Assembly: GCF_008831285.2 (NCBI RefSeq)
Contig: NC_045149.1
Coordinates: forward strand, 19,049,035 to 19,113,034
DNA: 64,000 nucleotides
Reading direction: 5' to 3'
Origin: Nymphaea colorata
Lineage: Eukaryota; Streptophyta; Magnoliopsida; Nymphaeales; Nymphaeaceae
The notes below the pieces were generated by a model, which was given only the letters and a program-made list of their open reading frames with translations, was not told where the DNA came from and searched no databases. Shown here piece by piece: positions 26,573-38,300 of this stretch (position 1 is the stretch's first letter; each line of letters opens with the position of its first letter). Position numbers and translations under genes: made by a program.

Positions 26573-28100
26573 GTTTTTGAAGCCTATAGCCTCAAATGCA
26601 GCCAACCTTTAGTTCAAAGAGTGCATTGTTTATTTCTTTCAGACATGGAGTGAATAGAAGAGAAAAGGACGAGCAAAGAGTTGATTGGGAAAAGGACATG
26701 CAACAATTGCAACTCTATCGTGGATCGAAAGCCATAACAGGGACTATTTGGGGTCTGGTGATCATAAGAATTTAGGTATTCCATGTGAATCTATTGTCTG
26801 AATATATGTATGCACAAAAGGGTTGAGATTCTGGACAGCTAAAATAGTTCGAGATTGGGCCGAGATCGAACATGCATGGCCGGAAAATGACAAAACCCTC
26901 ATACCAGATCCGAGGAACTCGAAACCCTAGTCCGGGCCCGGTTGTGGCTGGAGCAACAGACTTGTCGTTGAAGCAAAAGAAACATGCAAGGCTCACGGGG
27001 GTGCTGCTGCTAGCTGCAGATATTGTAGGACGTTGGTTGTTGTTGCCTTCCATGTCCTGAACAGAAGATGCCTTGCTTAGAACCAAAATTGCTTCCTTCA
27101 TCAGCATGCAAGAATGACCAATTCTTTGATGTCACTCAACCTTCCTCCCACACACACATTATGCGACAATTGCCAATAAGGTCCCTGTGAAAGTTTGCCA
27201 AATTTTATATTTTTTTTTTCTCTATTGTTGAGAAGCCCTTTATTCGTTGTTTAAGAAAAAAATAATGTTGGTTGTCGTTTCCTATTTTGGACTGAGATTT
27301 TAAGTTTAGGAGGAACGGCAAAAGGAGGCATCCATCAAGAAAATTCATACATCTGAAGCTTGCTTTTGGAATTAAGGATGTCACGTAGTATTGAATCAGA
27401 AACTTCTCTAATTTGAAGCTGACAATTTGATTCCAATATTTTCATTTTTTCCTCATGAAATAGGTTTCAATTTTCAAATTTCTTAAATACTGTCTTGAGA
27501 TTACCAACAAGTTAAATTGTCTCCCCAACATTACCATTAACATTTTTGTTGCCGAAAAATAACCGAAAGACAAAAAATCTCCAAGAATCGGGTGAATCAG
27601 CACAGCTATTTGTCGTTTTTTAACTCAAATAACAACTATAAACTCATCTTTTAAACAATTGAAAAATTCGAAAGAAAAGTAAAACTAGCTAATGTTGCTC
27701 CGAGAACAGAACTTTAATTTCCTACTTTCCATGTGTTTGGCAGATCTTGGTCGTGTCTGTGTTGTGGGGAACAGATGCCAATAATGTTTCATTATGAGTT
27801 TTAATGTACAAATAATTAATTAATGATTTTCATCGCAAGGCATTTATGTAACTTCTTACGTTTGTTGGTAGAAAAGAAAAGGGCGTTCCGTAAAAGAGAA
27901 GAAAGTTGCAGTAAAGTTGGTGAAACAGTCGTTCTTTCAAAAATTACCAACCGAATCAAAGAAGGAAAAGAAAAAAAATGAAGACTGCGATGACAGAAAG
28001 AACCATCCAAAGTTACGTAACAACGATAGCCTGAAAAGGAAGCATCGTGCGCATTTATGATCACCAGGGAGAGCATCGACCTTCATTTATTCACTGTTCT
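26228..28100. other. Intergenic DNA with a (GA)n tract, no gene recognised
   Basis: There is an (AG)n microsatellite at about 26541-26569. The minus-strand frame around 27107-26772 is richer in GC and contains a Ser/Ala-rich peptide followed by ACFFCFNDK, but it has no recognised family. The rest is AT-rich with poly-T/A runs. Confidence 0.5.
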
Positions 28101-28119
28101 GTCTTGCTTTGAGGTGCAT

Positions 28120-28305
28120 GTGCGTCGTCGTCTATATAAAGGGGGGGGAGAGATGTCGCTAAGAAGAGCCATCGATCGATCACCGTTCTCTTCTGATCTG
28201 TACTCTCACAACTCCCGCTTTAGTTACTGACTACTGTTCCTCGATCAGTCCTGTGGTTGAAGAAACAAAGGCAGTGAAGAAAGCTACCTGTAGAGAAAGG
28301 TACGA
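28120..28305 (+). promoter_or_regulatory. Candidate orphan promoter and leader exon
   Basis: A good TATA box (ctatataaagg) lies at about 28130-28140. A pyrimidine-rich leader-like sequence follows, with a possible 5' splice site at about 28300 (agaaag/gtacga). No convincing coding exon follows; small downstream frames near 28599-28893 resemble nothing known. It could drive a non-coding transcript or a lost gene, or be chance. Confidence 0.3.
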
Positions 28306-29773
28306 CCTCCTTCTGTTTCTTTCTTTCTCTTTCTTTTCCATCTCCCTTGAGTTCTCTTGTTGCATTAGAGAAGGTATAGGAGAAGACTGATGCTTTCTGC
28401 AAAATTTATTAGAACTTCTGCAAAACTATGACCTGAACCAAGTAACTCTTTGTCTCCCGGCAGCCTGAGAACCTTACCATTGCGCCAATTTTTCTTTTCT
28501 TTTTCGTTGAATTGTTAAGTAGGCTTAGAATTCTCATTTTACTTAAATAATAGGTGTAACTTAGACTATTCCGCAATTACCTGTTTTATGAACTACCTGT
28601 GTCTAGTAACCAGATTAATAGTCTCCTCCTCCAATTACTTGGTGAAGAAAAAATAACGATTCATAGTTCAATCGCTTTTCCAAGATCAGTTGTGTATGCC
28701 GGAGGTCGACGGAAAAATGAGACTACAAACGAAATGCAGCCGGAAAACCGCAAATCCAAGTGCTGCCATCTCCATGATCACAGACGTCCATCTCCACCTC
28801 TTTCACCAAGCATACTTGTATGTCAAATGCCACGTACATGAGAGTTGGAAAGAAGGAATGGTGCCTTTCATTAAGAAACGGATATGGGTATAACAACCTT
28901 TTTTTAATTTTTTAAATGCATTTTCATGATTAACTTAGAGTAGTAGAACATGTTCGGGGCCTTCGTATAACCACCTTGCGTTGTCCACACGGATGAACCC
29001 GCAAACAAACAACCCGCTTCAAAACCAACATCTTAAGAAACCTATTTCTTAAAAGCTAAGCAACGCCAGATGTAAAGGTGAATATTCCGTGGTTAAATTT
29101 CAGATAAAGGTGTCATTCCACAAATCTTTCAAGTGACAAGAAAACAACAAAATAAGTGCAAATGTCCGTCATTCTTTTACGTTATTTGCAGTTCAAACTT
29201 GTGCTTCAAAACCAACACCTTAAGAAACTTCTTTCGTAAAAGCTAAGCAAAGCGCGTAAAGGTAAATATTTCACACTTTTACTATTCAGACGAAAGTCCG
29301 AGGATTCTATCTATCTTTGTCATACATGTATAACTAAAATAAATTTTTTATATATATATTAACAAAATTGAAACGCCTATACTCTAAAGGAGATGATATA
29401 GCCGGTTTTGTTAGGAATGTATGACTGATACATCTATAATTCAATTCTCATATGCATTATTGCTTTTGCTACGCAAATGTAGCAAAAAAGTATATATTAA
29501 TTGACGCATAAAAACGCCTATTTCTAAACAAATTTCGATTCAGTTCAGTAGCTAGAGTCAACCATCCGTAAAAACTGTCGCACTGTTTACTATATTTAAG
29601 AAAAGTATAGGAAGCTTCCTCGTAATTTAATAAACAAAGCCACACATTCTTTACTCTTGACGAATAGTCCTCGTATTTATGCTTTGTTCATTTCGGTGCT
29701 CCGTAACTATAAGATGATCCTCACTTTCTTGGTTGTGTGTTTATGTGATGGAAATGGGGACCAGAACCTTGCA
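28306..29773. other. Region upstream of the glutaredoxin gene
   Basis: AT-rich sequence without a recognised gene. A diverged direct repeat is visible: the words ttcaaaaccaacaycttaaga plus aaagctaagcaa occur near 29018 and again near 29205. A TATA-like actatatttaag near 29588 could serve the glutaredoxin gene about 185 bp downstream. Confidence 0.5.
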
Positions 29774-30226
29774 ATGGCGTCGCAATCGTCCATCTCACTC
29801 ACCGGAGGGGACTGCAGGGTGGCGGCCCGGCGAGGCGGAGGATCGAGGTGCCGCACGAATTCCAGCGGGGCCGGGGCCGGCTCGGCGTGCACTTTCCCGC
29901 CGGGATCGCCCCTGGAGCGGATCGCGCGGCTGGTGTCAGGGAGCGCAGTGGTGATCTTCGGCTTCAGCGGCTGCTACATGTGTCACGTGGCGAGGCAGCT
30001 CCTCTGCGGGATGGGCGTCAACCCGACGGTGTACGAGCTGGATGAGGAGGAGGACGGAGGGAGCCGGACGGAGGACGCACTCGCCCTCATCGCCGGCCGC
30101 CACCCTCCGGTCCCGGCGGTCTTCATCGGCGGCAGGTTCGTCGGCGGCTTGGAGCGCCTCATGTCCATCCACATCAAGGGCAACCTCGTCCCCATGCTCA
30201 AGAACGCCGGCGCCCTTTGGCTCTGA
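29774..30226 (+). CDS. CC-type (ROXY-class) glutaredoxin
   Basis: Small thiol-disulfide oxidoreductase-fold protein of the land-plant CC-type class, which works in the nucleus and cytosol with TGA bZIP factors in development and stress or nitrogen responses. Single exon, 150 residues from ATG 29774, preferred over an in-frame upstream ATG (29714) because the N-terminus then has typical length. The active-site region is VVIFGFSGCYMCH with Cys67-Tyr-Met-Cys70. Further class marks are PAVFIGGRFVGG (cis-Pro and GSH site), the segment GNLVPMLKNAGALWL, and the C-terminal ALWL motif used for TGA/TOPLESS interaction in this class. The usual second Cys of CCMC is Tyr here. The coding region is strikingly GC-rich against AT-rich flanks and lacks introns, as is common in this family. 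Confidence 0.93.
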   Translation: MASQSSISLTGGDCRVAARRGGGSRCRTNSSGAGAGSACTFPPGSPLERIARLVSGSAVVIFGFSGCYMCHVARQLLCGMGVNPTVYELDEEEDGGSRTEDALALIAGRHPPVPAVFIGGRFVGGLERLMSIHIKGNLVPMLKNAGALWL

Positions 30227-30509
30227 GCCTCGGCTCGGCTCGTCAGGCTCCCCTAGGCTTTTGAGATATCCGGTTTGCCGAAGTTTGCCTGGCAATTTTG
30301 GTGTGAGCGTCATCTATCGTGTGACGACCGTCGGGCTCGTATAAAAATGTAAAGTCGTGTAATGGATGACAATGTCAATAATACATGCGATCTTCCTTTT
30401 TCTTATATGTTTCCTTTTCAAAATAATCACATTTCAACTAAAAACATAGTTATAGATCCAGTTTTAAAAAACATAGTGTCCATAGCAATTCAGTAGTAAG
30501 GGGTTCACA

Positions 30510-30690
30510 TTGAAAGGGTTCAGTGATCGAACGTCGCGATGGTTGTGGGTTCAATGGGTTCAATGTTCGAAGGGTTCAGTGTTCGAACCTCGCGATGGTT
30601 GTCATGATTTGGTGTGTTATTCTTTTCAAAGGGTTCAGTGTTCGAACCTCGCGATGGTTGTCGCGATGGTTGTCATAATTTGGTGTCTCA
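30510..30690. repeat. Imperfect tandem repeat downstream of the glutaredoxin gene
   Basis: The unit aagggttcagtgttcgaacc followed by tcgcgatggttgt occurs at about 30514-30546, 30570-30602 and 30628-30661, with an extra cgcgatggttgtc at 30663-30675. The spacer words tcatgatttggtgtgttatt and tcataatttggtgtctcat also repeat. The CpG-containing words make it stand out from the AT-rich surroundings. No function is evident. Confidence 0.85.
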
Positions 30691-31122
30691 TTTTTTTAAA
30701 TTGCAAACAATGACAAGTACAACATTTGAATTGAATGACATATGGTAAATTATATTAAAATCTTGGAAGCATATACCACCTTAGGGTTTTTATGTGAGAG
30801 ACAATTTCTCGCAACTATACATAAAAAAAATGTTTGTTGGTCTCTAAAAAACCCATATTTAAAGTCAAATATTTGATATTAAATAAATCTGAACATGATT
30901 GAATACTATTGAATCTGAATAAGCATATATAAAAAAACGAGAAAACGAGAAACGTAAGCGATACTTCGGATGTGGGAGATAAATTTCATTATCGGCGATA
31001 TCTTGTGGACTGTTTACGTTGGTGGAGGGAGGGGGAAACGGGTTTAAGATATATTATGCAAAGCAGAGCGCGCGCGCGGGAAGCAAGAGAGAGAGGGAGA
31101 GAGAGAGAGAGAGAGAGAGGGG
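30691..31122 (+). promoter_or_regulatory. Upstream and leader region of the unrecognised gene, with (GA)n
   Basis: A (GA)n-rich tract (about 31086-31118) ends four bases before the start codon at 31123, just after a gcgcgcgcg patch (31069-31078). GA/CT repeats next to start codons are common in plant leaders and can bind BBR/BPC-type GAGA factors; that role is not shown here. The rest is AT-rich. Confidence 0.5.
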
Positions 31123-32346
31123 ATGGGGTGGTCTCACCCTGACATCTCGTTGCCGGACCTCTTGGTTCTCGTGAAGGGCTTCGTCGACATCGTCGTCCTC
31201 GCGTCGGGGCGCCAATCGTCTGGTCTTCCCGTCCATTGGGACGCCCAAAACGTCAAGAAAGCTCTTCAGTGGGCGTTGTTCTTCGAGGAGGTCAGTTTGA
31301 TATCGTTTCCCTCCCAAATGTTCATTTCCTTAGTTGAGAATTGTTGATCCAATCGTTTTGGACGTTAATCTGAATGATTTTTTGTATTTTGCGTCGATCG
31401 AACCATAGAACGTTGGTCTTCCGGGTTGTTTATATGCGTAGGTCTTTCTTCGCTTTTGGGTACAAGAACCTACTCTGAATCATGACGGGATGCCGGGAAG
31501 CCCTCTTAGAGTTCCTCGAGGATCCCTAGAGGAAGTAAGTTAGGGAGTTCATGGTACGAGATTTATTGCTTGGAAAGGGTTCTAATTGAATCATGCACTG
31601 GGTTGCCGAGACATAGAACCTGTAGGGGTGACCATGGTAGCCTTCGACCATGAAGATTGATAGTCAAGAACGCCAGGTTCCACAGGAAAGTACTTGAAAA
31701 TCCTGGTGGCAACTGAGGATTATAGACGTTATATGTGGACTCGTGTTGTCTTTGGAAATTGGGCGGTAAATATAGGAGCAATGTCACCAATCTGTGATCT
31801 ACCATGATCTTGTAAAAAAATGCAGTTGGCAACGTTTAGACACGACACTTGCGAAAATGTGTTCAAAATGACAACAAAGTCACATAATCATATAAGAGGC
31901 CACCTATAAACCTCTTTTTGCCTTAGAGGTTCAGCATTTATTCGTTACAAATGACAGGGCTTCTCTACCTCTCTGTCTATGAAATTTAAGTATACCATGC
32001 GTTTCCTGCGTCAATTACTTGAGAATTGGACTGGAAAACTGTCTGCGTAGAGAGAGAGAGAGAACCAGTGCCAGTTTAACATAAACAATTATTCGTTACT
32101 TAAACACTTAAAAAACTACTTTTCTTCAAAAAAATGCCCTGCAGTGACATAAAAAAGTTTTGAGTCCACACTAAATATCTCTACTTCCTATTATATACCG
32201 TCAGACTTTGTCAGACAAATTCTACACAAACACACGGAAACTGGTATATCTTAGACTACTTAGGGACAAAGCCCAACACATTTCAAACTAAATTAGCAAA
32301 AGTACCTTTTCTACAATGGAACCTTACGAGCGACTTGATGGCAAAC

Positions 32347-32379
<33 letters not shown>

Positions 32380-35300
32380 CGGTGCCAGTTTAACATAAAC
32401 ATGCTTTATTTCAGGCTGCTTTGATGAAAATACTGATTTTTTTTACTATCAAAATTATAATATCCGTTAATTTTTTTATGATTAAAAAGCATATTAAAAC
32501 TTCAAATATATTGGCTTAATATATGTTTGCTATCAAGTCGCTCATAAGGTTACATTGTAGAAAAGGTACTTTTGCTAATTTAGTTTGAACTTTGAAGTGC
32601 TTTGGGCTTTGTCCCTAAGTAGCCTAAGATATATCAGTTTCCGTGTGTGTTTGTGTAGAATTTGTCTGACAAAGTCTGACGGTATATAATAGGAAGTAGA
32701 GATATTTAGTCTGGACTCAAAAATTTTTATGTCACTGCAGGGCATTTTTTTGAAGAAAAGTAGTCTTTTAAGCCTTATTTTTAGATTTATACAACATCTA
32801 AGGGCTTTTTAATGTGCTTGGTCTATCATCATGGGAATGCAGGTATAGGTCCCGTTGGTCTCATTTCAGTGGATTCCTCACAAGGTATAACCCAATCCTG
32901 GATAAGCACACTGTGTCCATATGGCCCTTTATAGGGAAATGTCTATTTGGCTGTGTCAGTATGGGTCAAGAATAATTAGGAAGTGACGGCCTGGGACGGG
33001 CTTTTGGGATTTCTTCGGAGTTAAGAGATACTATCATACTATAATCATATACCAATATGCAGTCTTCCCTGAATGGTGAATGGGAGGACCAAGAATGGAT
33101 CATGTCTTGTTTTAGGTGGCTGCCTTGCCGGTATCTCCAATCAACTTATCGCGCTATTCATGATAAGACAAAGTTGTTTTGTTACTTCGTACAGACAGTT
33201 CTGGTGAACCTTTTTCTCCAGACGTTGCTAATGCTAGCTGGGAGATCATAGGCTCAAAAGATCTTGGATTGCTACCGTAAAGTAATTTACTCCAGTTAAA
33301 CCCAGTCCACAATGGAATAATTGGTGAATGTTATGAGGTCCAAAGATGAATACTGTAACTTTGTGACAACTGAAATGAGTTTGGCTCGTGTTTCCTGAAA
33401 TACTTTTCAATGCCAACTCCATGACTATGTGTTTTGATCCATTTTGCATTTAACGTGGCTTCCTATTAAAGTTTTCATCTCATAGCAATTTTGTAGGTAT
33501 TTCAAAGGATTGCTGACTCAGCTGATTATCAAGATTCAGTCACAGATCTGGATGCAGCAATAGGGGAAATTACATCAGATCCTTCTTTTCCTCAGGTACT
33601 AAGCACAATTTTCTAATAGTTTATAGTTTATAGTACAATGATTTACAACCATAGAAACTTAATTTTAAGAAATGCATGTGCTTGAGAATTGGCTATTGGT
33701 TGTTTTGGTAGGTTTGGTAGCCATAGTTTACAGTACCTCGTACTTCTTGAACTGCAGGGTCTTGCACATTTGTCTTCTGCCACTCTCATGAAGGCGAGAG
33801 ATTTCATGGTAGAACATTTGCTCAATGCACTACCACTCAGGGATGCACAACTGCATTCACTACTATCTGCAGTGGTTGAGCTGGATATTAATGGTCCTTC
33901 AATGGGAAAGCAGCCTGAGCCCTATGTGGTTTATGCCAACAAACTGGCCTTGTATGAAAATTCTAGAGACATGCCTGACAGTAAAAGCAGGTGTATAAAG
34001 AAATTAGAAACACCACGTACAATTTCTCCCATGCAAAACGCATCAAGCTATTCTGATATTTCAGAAATCGTCCTTCAAGAAGTTGGCAAAAAGCATACAG
34101 TAGTTTCCTGCATGTCATCATTGGAGGAAAATTTTGACACTTTATCAGAAGTAATTACAAAGAGTGCTGAAGAGGGATGTACAAGTAGCATATGGAAGGA
34201 GGAAGGATGTCGTAACATGAATGAGTAAGTGTTTTTTATACATTTGATATTTGTTGCAGTCATAATTTATAATTAGGTGGTTTTGTAACTTGTGAGAAGC
34301 CACTGTTGTTTGAAGTCTAGTGTCAGTGCAATGTTCATGGATCTTCTAACGTCTTTCTTTTCTCAAATGTGTGTCTATATTATTTACTATGCTTTTGGAA
34401 AATGCTAGAGATCTTGCTGATGTTTTTTCTGATGCGTTTGGAAATTTTACTTCTCATTTCACGGACTATATTGTTAAAGATTTGGATGCCATTTGCATAT
34501 GTTGTTGATACCTTTGATAACATGCCCGAGTAAAAAATAGAAGAGATTTGACACCAAGTTCAAGCTCATAAGGTACAGCTTGGTTACTTGTGAAACTCAA
34601 AGCATATACTTTTATCATAAACACTTCCTCTTTCTAATAAGCAACTTGACTCACCATTTTTTATTGTGATTGCCTTTCTGTGCTATAAGGAAAGTAGAAA
34701 ATAAAGAGCTAATGCAGTAAGTGATCTTAATCAACAATTGTTACTTGGATAACTAGCAAATTCTGTATCCGTTATTGAGTCCTAGAAATAGCAATACTTA
34801 CATTCTGCTTTTTAAGTCAGCTACATTTGCTTATAAAAGTTGAAAAAAATACATATAACACACTTTAGTATGGTCTTTTAGTAGGAAATCTAATCATTTC
34901 CATTCAATTCACTATTACTGATGAAAACTGATTTCTTCTTGAATGAGCACTCTTTGTTTGATTCTATAATCATCCAATGAAATTATATTGAAACTTGAAA
35001 TTCTCGATACAAATTCACTGGTCTGCATACTTGTTACTATTAAAAGTTGTAACTAGTTTGCCATGTTTCGGTTGTTTTCATTGTAGAGATAAACAGCTGA
35101 TTCTTGTGAATCTCCAGGAATTCGGTTGATTTAATTGTAGAGATAAACAGCTGACTCTTGTGAATCTCCAGGAAAATAGAGGAAACAGTTGAATCTGATT
35201 TATGGAGCCGATGGAGGTCAGGTTGTTTGACCTATTTGCTTAACAAGAGGACTGTTAGTTTGATCTCTGGGGTAAGCTTGATTTTTCATTGCCCCAAAAG

Positions 35301-38300
35301 TCAGTGGATGGAAGCCCTCGAATCTGTAAAGGTTTCAGTTGCTGGCCGAAATGGTGATCTGCTTGAGATGATTGTACGTTGGTGCTATCTCCAAAATAAA
35401 ATTTGCATGAAAATTTTCCTTCATTTCTAGAATCCATTTGATGCTAACCTACTTGTAAAAGCCGTTACTTCCTTGCCCTTTTCTTGCTTCCCTTGTGCAA
35501 ACTTGCTTGTTATCCAATTTGTTTAGGCAAGCACTGAGAAATAAGTTGTTTGGGTTTTTAATCAAATGACAGAGTGTTGCTTGTTGACTGTTGTTTACTT
35601 TTGAGGGTCAGTGCATATATTTTTACATCTAAAACTTGTTAAGCAAAAATAGCTTTTTTTGGCATTACTATTTTATTGGAAGATATTTGTGCCTTTAATG
35701 TCATCTTCTATTTTCTCTTTTAGGTAATTGTTTTTCTTGATTTGGAATTTGAGGTTAACCAAATTGATTTCTTGTCATTTATCTCCAGCCTCCATGGTTT
35801 TGTGTTTAATATAGTAATCTCATGATCCCGGAACTTTTTCTTATTTTATATGGAATCTTTTCTGTCTACCTGAATGCTTTCATCTGACACGCTTTGCTAC
35901 TTCTTTCCATCTTACTTTTGTCTTTGTGCTTACTGCTTCCAACAATGTGCACAACTGAGTTTTGCTTCTATTTTCCTATTTAGAACTTCTTTCTTGTGAT
36001 TTACTCTTTTTGCTTATGGTATTTAATTCCATGTAGGTTGTTATTCTATCCGTGTAGCTTGTTATGTTTTTTTTCAAAGTTCAGTTATTGGTGGTTTATA
36101 CTTCAATTCGTGCCTTGTTTTTGGGAATTGGTTAAAGTAGAAAACCATGGAAATTTTTAATTGTTTCATTTAAAGCTAAACCCCCCCACCTATACTGTTG
36201 GTTCTCAGCTGCAACCTTTGTTTTGCATCAGCAGATACATGAAAGCATTTTTACTAGTTCACAATTTGTAGACATTTTAATTATAATTATGTAATCGTCC
36301 ATAATCATCAATGTCATTCTCCACAGAGTGTTTTTTTTTTTGTGTGGTTGGGGAAGATTTAGCAGTCAAAAGTGCTAGGCTGCTCTAGGTGATGGACCTT
36401 CAAAATGGATTAGGCAGGGCTCAGATGATGGGCCTTCAAAAGGACTAGGCAGGGCCTAGTCAAGCAAAATTGTGAATGAAAGAAAAGAAGAGGTAGAGGA
36501 GAAAAAAAAAGGAAAGGATAAGTAGAAAAAATAAAGAAGGGAAAATTAGAAGAAGAAACAGAAAAGAAGAGAAAAAATAAAGAAGGTTGCTCTTTTTTTT
36601 TTTTGGGATTGGGAGCCTATGTGGCCCAGCCTAGTCAGAATGGTGGCTGTTTTAGTGCGCTTTTCAGATTTGTTTCCAAACGTAGTTTACTTGGAAACAT
36701 GTCAAGAGATTTTAAAAACTGATAAATGAGATATTGGATAGTAGATTTTGTAGCTTTTCTTTTCTCCTGCAGAAATACGAAATAACAAGTACAAACCTTT
36801 AACAATCAGAGACATATAATAAAAAATAAATACTTATAAAACTTTTTGAAGCTTTTGTTATAATGTCAGGATATAGTAATGGTGTGCATTGTGACACTAA
36901 TTTTTGATGTGATGTGGATATATCCTGATATTTTTCTCATATGATTCCCAGACTCCAAAATCGTGAGAATATGGGGTAATTGTCAAAATATCAAGATATT
37001 AGTAACATGCTATCCTACCTGCCATGCATTTTTGAGTATGCAACTAAAGCAGCTAGTGGGGGACAATCAAATAAATGTTAGAGTTGAGACATCTATGTGC
37101 ATATGAGTGTGATTGTGTGTGCATTCTGTTTATGAGTTCTTAAAGTATGACAGCTGATTTGCTACATTCATGGAATTTATGAACTCCCTAATTGGAATTT
37201 ATAGAGGATTTCTCTGTTGACAAAATCTGTCTGCAGGTGCTTTGAAAATGTTCATTTACTGGGAAGTAATGAAGACTTTGGACTGATCTTGCTTTTCCAA
37301 TATAAATACATTATGGTTTGAGGTTGGAATAGCCTCCAATTTTTCTTTTGACTGCTATGCATGCATACTGATTGGAAAACCACACTTTTTTTCTTGATTT
37401 TTCACGAAGACTTGTTTCTGCATTGGTGCAGACTGCAGTACAGACTACTTAATGTACACATTTTTACTCCATAGATATTGAGGAATTTATTAGAGCAATT
37501 AGCATATGCATTTTATCCATTTGCTTTGCGATATTTGGGTGTAGTGTAAATCATCCAAGCCCTGTAATTTGCCATGATGGTCATGTGTGTTTGCTTATAA
37601 TTGTCACCATTGATTTTGTGAATCTTTTGTGAACAAGTTTGTCTTTTCTGCCACTCCATTAGCCGTTAATTACATAAAAGGGTCTAATCCGGTTTCTTCT
37701 TTCAATTGGAATATTTTTCGAATATTGCATTTTATAATGTCATCAGGCTTATCCAAATCTTATCTCAATGATAAAGGCCTGCCAGTGGGTTCCTTTATGA
37801 TAATGGAAATCATTGCTGATGAATGTTCACAGGAGCTTTGCTTGTTAGGCTTGATGTCAAGCACATGGAAAGAACTGGTCGAGCAGTTCACATCATGTTC
37901 TTTTGAAGTTCTATCTGTCTCAAAGTTGTATCATGATATGCACAGTTTACTTCAGAGAAGATCACATTTTCTTGATTCTGCGCAGCGAGCTACTGATAGT
38001 AAGGTACATCTACATGTCTTTGAATAGACAGAATCTTGGGGATTTTTAAGTATCACCATTTTCATGTTTCATCTGTTTTGTTATAGAATTTGGAAAAGTA
38101 TGCCTGCCTATTGAAAAATTTAAGAAATCAACTGTTTATAAATTTTTTTCCTATAAGTCTATGATGTATTTTGGTGGTTATAATCAGGAATCTGGCATTT
38201 TGGAGTATCTGTCCTCATTGGTGGACCCAAATCTTATTCAGTTGTGGCAGCTACCTCCTGTTCTTGTGGCAGCTGCACTGCCATCATGGTAGTACTGTTT

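Noticed and set aside
26772-27107. 111-residue minus-strand frame
   Set aside because: Slightly protein-like (Ser/Ala-rich, ACFFCFNDK), but no family, no neighbouring exon in phase and no promoter were found.
28599-28893. Two overlapping short frames after the orphan TATA box
   Set aside because: Neither resembles a known protein, and no splice link to the leader could be supported.
29707-30344. Several overlapping frames on both strands around the glutaredoxin gene
   Set aside because: High GC leaves few stop codons; only the frame with the CYMC site and ALWL end is meaningful.
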